This document shows, piece after piece, positions 1 to 5,581 of a stretch of DNA of 5,695 nucleotides. The position numbers and the translations under genes were made by a program. Every line of letters begins with the position of its first letter. The first letter of the stretch is position 1. Source of the stretch: an uncultured Elusimicrobium sp. (GTDB lineage Bacteria > Elusimicrobiota > Elusimicrobia > Elusimicrobiales > Elusimicrobiaceae). The notes beneath the pieces were generated by a model that made no database searches, was not told where the DNA came from, and saw only the letters and a program-made list of their open reading frames with translations. The stretch is taken from the NCBI GenBank assembly GCA_902787065.1, contig CADAFA010000059.1, forward strand, positions 1 through 5,695, written 5' to 3'.

Positions 1-17
1 AAATACTATATTATAAC

Positions 18-1262
18 TTAACCAATTAATAAACCGGCAAGTATCGCACGTGTACAACTTGAAAATAAACCGGCTAGTAAGGCCCTAAAACCAAGGCGGG
101 ATAAATCCCCACGCCTACTAGGTGCTAGAGAACCAATACCACCGATTTGTATACCGATTGAAGAGAAATTAGCAAAACCGCACAAAGCATAACTTAAAAT
201 AACTTTAGTGCGCAAGGTAAGTTCAACGCTATGCCCATGTAAGACATCAGCAAAATTTGCATAGGCAATAAATTCATTTAAAATAGTTTTTTCACCGACT
301 AATTGACTAGCAGTCAAAACATCACCTGCATTAACACCCATAAGCCAAGTTAAAGGGGAAAATATATAAGCAAAAAGTTGCTGCATTGAAAGAGCTTTGC
401 TTAAAAATAGACCTGTTATCCATTCAAGCAAACCGTTACATAAAGCAATTAAAGCAGTAAAGGCAATTAACATACCGGCAACGTTTATGGCTAAAGAAAC
501 ACCGGTTGTTGTCCCGCTTGAAATTGCTTCCAAAACATTGGTACTTGGGTCTTTATAACTAATTTTTAAGTTGCCGCCTGTGACAGGTTTTTCCGTCTCC
601 GGTACTAATAATTTTGAAAACATCACCCCAGCCGGTGCACCCATTAAACTTGCCGCAATTAAGTGGCCTGCTATACCGGGAACAGAATCTTTAAGCATGC
701 TGACATAAGCCATCATTACACCGCCGGCAACGGTTGCCATGCCGCCGGTCATAATACACATGAGTTCGGACTTTGTCATCTTTTCCACATAAGGTTTAAT
801 GAGTAAAGGTGCTTCCGTTTGGCCTACGAAAATATTTGCAGCAGCGCTTAAACTTTCAGCACCGGATAATTTGCAGGTTTTGCCAATAATTACGGCGAAA
901 ATATAGACTATCCATTGCATTATGCCCAAATAATAAAGTAAAGAAATTAATGCAGAAAAGAAAATGATTGTCGGCAAAACTTGGAAGGCAAATATATAAC
1001 CCAAACTATCAGCTTTAGCTAAATTGCCAAAGACCATTTCAGCACCGGCTTGTTGGAAGGCTAAAAGTTTTAATACTAAATCATTAAGCCAATCAAAAAC
1101 AGCTACACCGACGCTGGTTTTTAAAATAAGCACGGCAAAAATTACTTGTAAGCCAAAGGCCCAAGCAATGGTTTTCCAATTAATAGCCTTTCTGTTAGTA
1201 CTTAAAGCATAAGCTATGGCTGTAAAGACAAAAAGGCCTAAAACTGCTGCTACATTTTCCAT
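18..1262 (-). CDS. nupC: NupC/CNT-family concentrative nucleoside transporter
   Basis: Probable cation-coupled nucleoside importer of the inner membrane (concentrative nucleoside transporter family), 414 residues, a normal bacterial CNT length. Hydrophobic segments run through almost the whole protein (roughly residues 3-20, 31-55, 87-135, 173-220, 255-310 and 350-412). The diagnostic core is present: GQTEAPLL at 147-154, ILNEFIAY at 327-334, and CGFANFSSIGIQIGG at 361-375. In the Vibrio cholerae CNT structure the equivalent Gln-Thr-Glu, Glu, Asn and Ser residues bind nucleoside; here they are Q148-T149-E150, E330, N365 and S368. The ATG start is supported by an AAGGAG five bases upstream and a promoter further upstream. 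It is transcribed alone and divergently from the phosphoesterase operon; only 17 bp follow the stop, so its terminator is not visible. Substrate preference (pyrimidine or purine, H+ or Na+) is not readable. Family assignment is secure; the symbol is by homology only. Confidence 0.93.
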   Translation of the reverse strand: MENVAAVLGLFVFTAIAYALSTNRKAINWKTIAWAFGLQVIFAVLILKTSVGVAVFDWLNDLVLKLLAFQQAGAEMVFGNLAKADSLGYIFAFQVLPTIIFFSALISLLYYLGIMQWIVYIFAVIIGKTCKLSGAESLSAAANIFVGQTEAPLLIKPYVEKMTKSELMCIMTGGMATVAGGVMMAYVSMLKDSVPGIAGHLIAASLMGAPAGVMFSKLLVPETEKPVTGGNLKISYKDPSTNVLEAISSGTTTGVSLAINVAGMLIAFTALIALCNGLLEWITGLFLSKALSMQQLFAYIFSPLTWLMGVNAGDVLTASQLVGEKTILNEFIAYANFADVLHGHSVELTLRTKVILSYALCGFANFSSIGIQIGGIGSLAPSRRGDLSRLGFRALLAGLFSSCTRAILAGLLIG

Positions 1263-1267
1263 AATAT

Positions 1268-1273
1268 CTCCTT
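1268..1273 (-). promoter_or_regulatory. Shine-Dalgarno of the nucleoside transporter
   Basis: On the minus strand the sequence reads AAGGAG followed by a 5-nt spacer (ATATT) and the ATG at 1262-1260. This is a near-consensus ribosome binding site and fixes the start. It contrasts with the divergent metallophosphoesterase gene, which has no such site. Confidence 0.85.
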
Positions 1274-1291
1274 GATAAGATTTATAATTCT

Positions 1292-1320
1292 ATTTTACCA
1301 ATAAAAAACACTTTTGGCAA
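1292..1320 (-). promoter_or_regulatory. sigma70-type promoter of the nucleoside transporter
   Basis: On the minus strand, a -35 box TTGCCA (1320-1315) is followed by a 17-nt spacer and a -10 box TAAAAT (1297-1292). Each box matches the TTGACA/TATAAT consensus at 5 of 6 positions and the spacing is optimal. Transcription would start near 1285, giving a 5' leader of only about 23 nt that contains the Shine-Dalgarno. This leaves no room for a purine riboswitch or a leader attenuator. No operator dyad overlaps it that I can see. Confidence 0.7.
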
Positions 1321-1439
1321 ATTTAAAAAGAAAATTTATTTTTACAATCCAACACCTAACCTCTCCACCTAGATAAAGCAAATAGGAAAGGACTTAAAAG
1401 AATAAATTTCATTAAATAAAGTTAAACCGAACACGATAT

Positions 1440-1566
1440 CTGGCAAGTATTTTTGAGGAAATTTTAATCTTTTCTTTGACGACGAGTACCAAGGAGAACG
1501 GGAGCGAAGCGACTCTCGGTACTCTAGGAAAAGAAAAATTAAAATTTACCGAAAAGAATTAGCCAG
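1440..1566. repeat. Large imperfect palindrome (REP/MITE-like or structured RNA)
   Basis: A roughly 127-bp inverted repeat ends in CTGGC (1440-1444) and GCCAG (1562-1566). Inside that is a weakly paired zone. Then comes an 18-bp stem with one bulged base (C1469): AAATTTTAAT (1459-1468) plus TTTTCTTT (1470-1477) against AAAGAAAA (1530-1537) plus ATTAAAATTT (1538-1547). After an asymmetric internal loop comes a perfect 7-bp stem, GAGTACC (1484-1490) with GGTACTC (1518-1524). The 27-nt apex is GC-richer and contains GCGAAGC (1504-1510), a sequence known to form an extremely stable DNA mini-hairpin. The flanking genes diverge from it, so neither needs a terminator here. It may be a mobile palindromic repeat (REP/MITE type), a small RNA gene or a regulatory cruciform; the sequence alone does not decide. 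No obvious target-site duplication flanks it. Confidence 0.75.
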
Positions 1567-1606
1567 CAAAGAATATTAACTGCAAACTTCCCGTTAACAA
1601 ATATAC

Positions 1607-1612
1607 TATAAT
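1607..1612 (+). promoter_or_regulatory. Consensus -10 box of the phosphoesterase/HAD operon
   Basis: A perfect TATAAT ends 6 nt before the A of the ATG at 1619. Transcription would therefore start at or within a base or two of the start codon, giving a leaderless mRNA. No good -35 is visible at the standard 16-18 nt distance. TTAACA (1594-1599) lies too close to this box but is 15 nt from a second TATAAT (1615-1620) that overlaps the start codon. The box identity is seen directly; promoter activity and start point are inferred. Confidence 0.45.
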
Positions 1613-1618
1613 ATTATA

Positions 1619-2359
1619 ATGATATATGCAGTTTTATCCGATATTCACGCCAACTACGAAGCCCTGACAGCCGTCCTAAAAAAAGCAGAAGAATTGGGCG
1701 CCGAGGCTTTTGTATTTTGCGGTGACTTAGTCGGTTACGGGCCGGACCCTGAAAGATGCACCCAACTTATTAAAAAAACAAAACATTTTTTTGGAATACT
1801 AGGGAATCACGATTATGCCTTATTTAATAAAGAAGCAAATTCCTGGTTCAGTGATTATGCAAAAATTTCTTTGAGTTACACCCTAAAAAATATATCTAAA
1901 TCTTCTTTAGAATTTATAAAAACTTTTCCTATTGCCTTCCAAGGTATACATTTTGCTGCAGTGCACGGTTCTTTTGTTGACCCTTTTAGAGATTATTTGT
2001 TAACTTCGGAACAATTTTTAATAAATCTAAATTATTGGAAAGGCCCTTTATGTTTTGTCGGGCACAGCCATATACCTTTTTTGATGAGTTATAAGCAAGG
2101 TTATGCACCAAAAATTGATGTATTTATCGGCAAAGACGTAACTGTTAAAATGCTGCCAAATGTTAGGTATATGATTAACCCCGGCTCTATCGGGCAACCG
2201 CGGGACTTAAATGCACGTGCCTCTTTTGGCCTTATTGATACAAAGAAAAATACTTTCCGTCTGGTTAGGGTGGATTATAATTTCGCTACAGTTCAGCGAC
2301 GTATGAAAAACTGCGGCCTGCCGGAATTTTTATATAATCGCCTGGGACAAGGGAAATAA
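1619..2359 (+). CDS. Calcineurin-like metallophosphoesterase (YfcE/MJ0936-like)
   Basis: Predicted soluble dinuclear-metal phosphoesterase of 246 residues. The complete motif set of the superfamily is visible in order: SDIHAN with D8 and H10; GDLVGYGP with D36; GNHD with N63, H64 and D65; VHGS with H116; GHSH with H149 and H151; then NPGSIGQPRD at 187-196, typical of the YfcE/MJ0936-type Metallophos_2 group. These supply all expected metal ligands, so it should be active, most likely on a phosphodiester or phosphomonoester. The physiological substrate is unknown. The start is chosen because the first strand and the DxH motif begin right at Met1, so any later start would destroy the site. There is no Shine-Dalgarno, and a TATAAT immediately precedes the gene, which suggests leaderless translation. 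The stop is one base from the ATG of the HAD hydrolase gene, so the two are almost certainly co-transcribed. Confidence 0.9.
   Translation: MIYAVLSDIHANYEALTAVLKKAEELGAEAFVFCGDLVGYGPDPERCTQLIKKTKHFFGILGNHDYALFNKEANSWFSDYAKISLSYTLKNISKSSLEFIKTFPIAFQGIHFAAVHGSFVDPFRDYLLTSEQFLINLNYWKGPLCFVGHSHIPFLMSYKQGYAPKIDVFIGKDVTVKMLPNVRYMINPGSIGQPRDLNARASFGLIDTKKNTFRLVRVDYNFATVQRRMKNCGLPEFLYNRLGQGK
2349..2354 (+). promoter_or_regulatory. Shine-Dalgarno for the HAD hydrolase
   Basis: AAGGGA lies in the last codons of the phosphoesterase gene, 6 nt before the first ATG (2361) and 9 nt before the second (2364). Either of the two adjacent ATG codons could be used; the choice changes the protein by one residue. 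The placement implies coupled translation of the two genes. Confidence 0.6.
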
Positions 2360-2360
2360 A

Positions 2361-3059
2361 ATGATGAATTTTAAAAACATAAAAGTTATAAGTTTTGATG
2401 CAGACGATACTTTGTGGCAAAATGAAAATCTGTTTCGCAGGACGGAATGTGATTTCTGCAAAATAATGTTACCATATTCCAAAAAGGAAAAGGCAATTAA
2501 AGTACTTTGGAATATGGAAGTTAAAAATATTCCTTTGTACGGTTACGGGATTAAAGCTTTTACTTTGGATATGCTGGACGCAGCTTTAAAATTGTCAAAA
2601 GGGAAACTTACCGCAGAAGAAACAAAACAAATAATTAACCTTGGTAAAAAATTAATTAAAAGCCCGATAGTTTTATTTGAAGGGGCGGAAAGAACTTTAA
2701 AAAAATTAAACAAGAAATATAAAATTGTCGTTACAACAAAAGGCGATTTGCTTGAACAGGAAAATAAAATTTACCGTTCCGGCCTTGATAGATATTTACA
2801 CCATATTGAAGTAATGAGCGAAAAAAATAAAGCTTCTTATGCTCGCTTGCTTAAAGAATTAAATATTAAACCGCAAGAATTTTTGATGGTAGGAAATTCC
2901 GTTAAATCTGACATTTTACCTGTTTTGGAAATAGGCGCTAATGCCGTATTTATACCCAGCAAATTTACTTGGTTTTATGAAGACGGTGATGAAAGTAAAA
3001 TCCCTGCAAAAAACTTCCTTAAACTAAAAGAAATTTCGGAATTGATTAAGATTTTATAA
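2361..3059 (+). CDS. HAD-superfamily hydrolase with a C1-type helical cap
   Basis: Predicted Mg2+-dependent phosphatase or related hydrolase, 232 residues, cytoplasmic. Motif I is FDADDTLW with nucleophile D13 and general acid/base D15. An all-helical cap occupies roughly residues 20-95. Motif II is VVTTKGD (T125 or T126). The motif III lysine is K155 or K157. Motif IV is MVGNSVKSD (176-184) with D184 as metal ligand. Motif IV reads GNS where many HAD enzymes read GDS, a substitution I believe is common in this branch. The architecture resembles dehalogenase/phosphoglycolate-phosphatase-type members, but substrate cannot be assigned. It follows the metallophosphoesterase after a single base and converges on the ankyrin gene with a 2-bp gap. 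Pairing of two phosphatases suggests a shared phosphorylated metabolite or successive steps, which is inference only. Confidence 0.88.
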   Translation: MMNFKNIKVISFDADDTLWQNENLFRRTECDFCKIMLPYSKKEKAIKVLWNMEVKNIPLYGYGIKAFTLDMLDAALKLSKGKLTAEETKQIINLGKKLIKSPIVLFEGAERTLKKLNKKYKIVVTTKGDLLEQENKIYRSGLDRYLHHIEVMSEKNKASYARLLKELNIKPQEFLMVGNSVKSDILPVLEIGANAVFIPSKFTWFYEDGDESKIPAKNFLKLKEISELIKIL

Positions 3060-3066
3060 TCTTAAT
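3045..3066. terminator. Inverted repeat spanning both convergent stop codons
   Basis: A perfect 9-bp inverted repeat, ATTAAGATT (3045-3053) and AATCTTAAT (3058-3066), has a 4-nt loop. It covers the HAD stop (3057-3059) and the ankyrin stop (3062-3064). Its position suits a shared bidirectional terminator for converging transcripts. It is weak by intrinsic-terminator rules: the stem is nearly all A/T and no long U-tract follows on either strand. The dyad is certain; the terminator function is a guess. Confidence 0.4.
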
Positions 3067-4903
3067 TCCCGGAGGTCTGGAGTTTGTTTATTTGAGTTTT
3101 GGGGACACCGTTTTGATAAGTGGTGTTTGACATATTACTCAAATCTTTTGGCTGAAAACCGTTACTGTTAGTTGCGGTATTTTGAACTTGCCCCATTTGT
3201 TGCTGAGCTTTAGTTATATTCGCAATTTGATCTTCCGGAACGCCCATTTTCTTTAATTGTTCTGGGCTCATGGAAGATAAATTATTTAAATCAACGCCTT
3301 TAGGCAAAGCACCGGCAGGAATCATTTTTGAAATAGCACTTAAATCCATCCCCTCAGGCATTTGTACATTCGCAGGCATACCTTGCATTTGTTGGGTTTT
3401 TTGACCGCTTTGTGAAGCCGCACCCATATTCTGCATTTGTTTAAGCATATCCCCCATATTCCCTGCTGAACCACCTTGAGCACCGCCTATCATTGACATT
3501 ATAGCAGACATATCCATACCGCCCGGCATTTGCGGCATTTGAGGGGTTTCAGGTTGATTTACAGTATTTTGCAAGGTGTTTATTTGCGTTTTTGATTGTT
3601 GTACGGTCGTTTGATTGGAAACGGGTAAATTATTTTGTTGCGTTGCATTTTGCACCTGTTGTGTTTGTACCGTGGTTTGGGCAGGCATTTGTTGGGCAGT
3701 ATTTAATTGTTGGGTTTGCTGCTCAAGACTTTGATTTTGTTGTGTTTGGTTTTTAATTTCAGAAACTATACTGCTACCTATATCGTCATTAGCGATATGT
3801 TGAGAGGGTGAAGGAGTGGTAATAACAGTATTTTGCTGGTTAACTTTAGGCAAAATAATATTGCCTTTACTGTCACGCGGTAAATTTTTATAAGCTATAA
3901 AATCTTCCAACATTTTGGCGGCCTCTTTATGCCCATAAGCTTGCGCCATTTGCAAAGCTGTTTGACCGAGGCGGGTTTTCTTTTTGTAATTGGCACCGCG
4001 CATTAAAAGGTCATGAACTAAATCCGCATTACCTTGATAAGCCGCCCAGAAAAGTGCATTTTGCCCATACATATTACTACTATTGATATTAGCCCCGTTA
4101 TTTATTAAATATTCGGCCATATCCCAATGCTTACCTTTTACAGCATATAATAAAGGTGTCATGCCATATTTATTTTTAACATTTACATTTGCTCTATAAG
4201 AAATGAGATGTTTAGCACTATCTAAATCACCGTTTGCGGCTGAAATTATTAAAGGGGTGTTATTATCTTTGTCAGTTACAGTAGGAGGAATACCGCCCGC
4301 AAGCATTAAGCCGACACCGATTGGGTTCTTCTTAAAAGCATACATAAGCAAATTATCATTGCTTATTCCATTGGTGGCGCCGCTTGATAGCAAGTGGGTG
4401 GCAAGATTTTCATTTTTTAAATCAATTGCAAGGCCCAAGGGTGTTATCCCCTGATTTGTACCCAAATTCGGGTTTGCACCGGCATTTAATAAAATAGAAA
4501 TTGTATCAAAATTTTGATTTCTAACAGCTTTAATTAAGGCTGTTTCGGAGGTATTTAAATCCGCCTTATCAGGGTTTGCTCCTTTCTGAATAAGAGCTGC
4601 GACAATATCCGTATAATCTTTTCCCGCCGCTAATACCAAAAGGGGAGTTCCGTTAGAAGAAGGAATATTCGGGTCAGGAAGTTCCGTATTTATTTTGATT
4701 ATGGCATCTTCCAAATCTTCTTCTTCAAGTTTTTTAGTTATTTCATCAATAATTGCAACCGGGGTTACAAGTTTTAAATTAGAGACATTTATATTAGTTT
4801 TAGCTTTTTCATTATGTGAAACTTGGAGAGTATACAAAACCAACAATACGATCGGGGAAATTAAAAACACCCCTAGAAAAAATGTTTTTATATTTTTTAA
4901 CAT
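3062..4903 (-). CDS. Membrane-anchored ankyrin-repeat protein with Q/N- and Met-rich tail
   Basis: Not a recognised named gene; 613 residues in three parts. Residues 1-6 are basic and 7-26 form one hydrophobic segment without a clear cleavage site or lipobox, so it is probably a signal anchor with the rest outside the inner membrane. Residues about 84-341 hold seven or eight ankyrin repeats of about 33 residues with the usual TPL and GAN landmarks, for example GMTPLLYA at 247 and GANINSS at 270; the repeat near 183-213 is degenerate. This is a protein-binding scaffold, not an enzyme. Residues about 384-613 are low complexity: 33 of 67 residues in 384-450 are Gln or Asn, then a Met/Gly-rich part carries a degenerate repeated motif. 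The ATG has an AGGGG five bases upstream and lies 15 nt after the rnc stop, so it probably reads as the last gene of the acpP-rnc operon. Function and partner are unknown. Confidence 0.85.
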   Translation of the reverse strand: MLKNIKTFFLGVFLISPIVLLVLYTLQVSHNEKAKTNINVSNLKLVTPVAIIDEITKKLEEEDLEDAIIKINTELPDPNIPSSNGTPLLVLAAGKDYTDIVAALIQKGANPDKADLNTSETALIKAVRNQNFDTISILLNAGANPNLGTNQGITPLGLAIDLKNENLATHLLSSGATNGISNDNLLMYAFKKNPIGVGLMLAGGIPPTVTDKDNNTPLIISAANGDLDSAKHLISYRANVNVKNKYGMTPLLYAVKGKHWDMAEYLINNGANINSSNMYGQNALFWAAYQGNADLVHDLLMRGANYKKKTRLGQTALQMAQAYGHKEAAKMLEDFIAYKNLPRDSKGNIILPKVNQQNTVITTPSPSQHIANDDIGSSIVSEIKNQTQQNQSLEQQTQQLNTAQQMPAQTTVQTQQVQNATQQNNLPVSNQTTVQQSKTQINTLQNTVNQPETPQMPQMPGGMDMSAIMSMIGGAQGGSAGNMGDMLKQMQNMGAASQSGQKTQQMQGMPANVQMPEGMDLSAISKMIPAGALPKGVDLNNLSSMSPEQLKKMGVPEDQIANITKAQQQMGQVQNTATNSNGFQPKDLSNMSNTTYQNGVPKTQINKLQTSGN

Positions 4904-4908
4904 GATAA

Positions 4909-4913
4909 CCCCT
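4909..4913 (-). promoter_or_regulatory. Shine-Dalgarno of the ankyrin gene
   Basis: The minus strand reads AGGGG, then a 5-nt spacer (TTATC) and the ATG at 4903-4901. It lies entirely in the 15-nt gap after the rnc stop, supporting this start and independent initiation within a shared transcript. No separate promoter is evident in the 3' end of rnc. Confidence 0.65.
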
Positions 4914-4918
4914 GTTTA

Positions 4919-5578
4919 CTACTTACCGAAGAATTTTAAACCTTCTTTTGCTGCCTCTTGCTCGGCAGCTTTTTTATTATTCCCTTTACCCCGGCCGATT
5001 TCTTGCCCGTTTACCATAACTGCGACGGTAAAAACTTGGTCATGTTGCGGGCCGATTTTTGAAACTACCGTATATTCCGGTATAGGTTTTTTGCGGTGTT
5101 GCAAATATTCTTGCAAGGTGCTTTTATAGTCGTGTGTATCTATTTCGATTTTTTGTGTTTGTAACCAATCTTTGATAAAAGCAGCAGCGGCCTCAAAACC
5201 ACCGTCCAAATAAATTGCACCGATTATAGCTTCCATGGCATTGGATAAAATACTTTGCCTATCCCTGCCGCCTGTTGCAATTTCCCCGGCGCCAAGGAGC
5301 ATAAATTTGCCGACATTTAAATTTGCTGCCCAAAAATATAGATTGCGCCTAGAAACTAAATTTGCTTTTATCTTAGAAAGCACCCCCTCCTCTTTTGTAT
5401 CAAGTTTACGGTATAGGTAGGCCGCAACTACAAGGCCTAAAACACTATCCCCTAAAAATTCCAGTCGCTCATTATGATGAGCACCGTTACAATGATACGA
5501 ACGATGAGTGAGTGCTTCCTTTAAAATATTCTTATCTTTAAAGGTGTAAGAAAGGACCTTTTCAAGCTCTTCTTGCAC
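4919..5578 (-). CDS. rnc: Ribonuclease III
   Basis: Double-strand-specific endoribonuclease for rRNA precursor and mRNA processing, cytoplasmic; 219 residues, close to the usual bacterial length. The RNase III domain (about 1-147) carries the signature NERLEFLGDSVLG at 36-48, with metal-binding E40 and D44, and a second catalytic segment ILSNAMEAIIGAIYLDGG at 110-127 with E116. The dsRNA-binding domain (about 149-217) shows DYKSTLQEYLQ at its start and GRGKGNNKKAAEQEAA at 195-210. Position 113 is Asn where Escherichia coli has Asp114. The start is GTG (5578-5576): it lies 3 nt after the acpP stop, in the same frame, and no upstream in-frame start is possible. No Shine-Dalgarno is visible, so initiation probably depends on coupling to acpP translation. 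acpP-rnc adjacency is known from other bacteria, such as the Bacillus plsX-fabD-fabG-acpP-rnc-smc region. Confidence 0.95.
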   Translation of the reverse strand: MQEELEKVLSYTFKDKNILKEALTHRSYHCNGAHHNERLEFLGDSVLGLVVAAYLYRKLDTKEEGVLSKIKANLVSRRNLYFWAANLNVGKFMLLGAGEIATGGRDRQSILSNAMEAIIGAIYLDGGFEAAAAFIKDWLQTQKIEIDTHDYKSTLQEYLQHRKKPIPEYTVVSKIGPQHDQVFTVAVMVNGQEIGRGKGNNKKAAEQEAAKEGLKFFGK

Positions 5579-5581
5579 TAC

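Larger units (their letters stand above)
1263..1618. other. Intergenic region between divergent genes
   Basis: This 356-bp gap contains the transporter promoter (1292-1320), an AT-rich stretch (about 1321-1439) in which I recognise nothing, the palindrome (1440-1566), a short spacer, and the promoter-like sequence of the phosphoesterase operon (about 1594-1618). Open frames crossing the palindrome lack a credible start and ribosome binding site. No tRNA or riboswitch fold was recognised. Confidence 0.7.

Noticed and set aside
1..17. AT-rich TATAAT-like sequence after the transporter stop
   Set aside because: Only 17 bp are visible. It may be a promoter or part of a terminator, but there is too little sequence to support either.
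1024..1212. Plus-strand open frame antisense to the nucleoside transporter
   Set aside because: It lies wholly inside a well-supported gene and encodes no recognisable domain.
1263..1291. Purine riboswitch in the transporter leader
   Set aside because: The predicted leader is about 23 nt and holds only the ribosome binding site, which is too short for an aptamer.
1375..1550. Open frame across the palindrome on the minus strand
   Set aside because: Only weak internal TTG/GTG starts, no Shine-Dalgarno, and no recognisable protein; its composition follows the repeat and the AT-rich DNA beside it.
1440..1566. Palindrome read as a composite transposon or full insertion sequence
   Set aside because: It is far too short to encode a transposase and no clear target-site duplication flanks CTGGC/GCCAG; at most it is a non-autonomous element.
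1457..1579. Open reading frame of about 40 codons through the palindrome on the plus strand, rich in Arg, Ser and Lys
   Set aside because: It has no ATG, GTG or TTG in a credible position and no ribosome binding site. The frame is open as a by-product of the repeat sequence.
1615..1620. Second TATAAT overlapping the phosphoesterase start codon, 15 nt after TTAACA
   Set aside because: If used as the -10 box it would start transcription inside the gene and remove the conserved metal-binding N-terminus. The upstream TATAAT is a better candidate.
4203..4454. Plus-strand open frame antisense to the ankyrin repeats
   Set aside because: Complement of repetitive ankyrin codons; no homology or initiation signal seen.
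4695..5129. Plus-strand open frame of 144 codons antisense to the ankyrin start and rnc end
   Set aside because: It crosses two genes on the other strand that are certain by motif content, and its product has no recognisable features.
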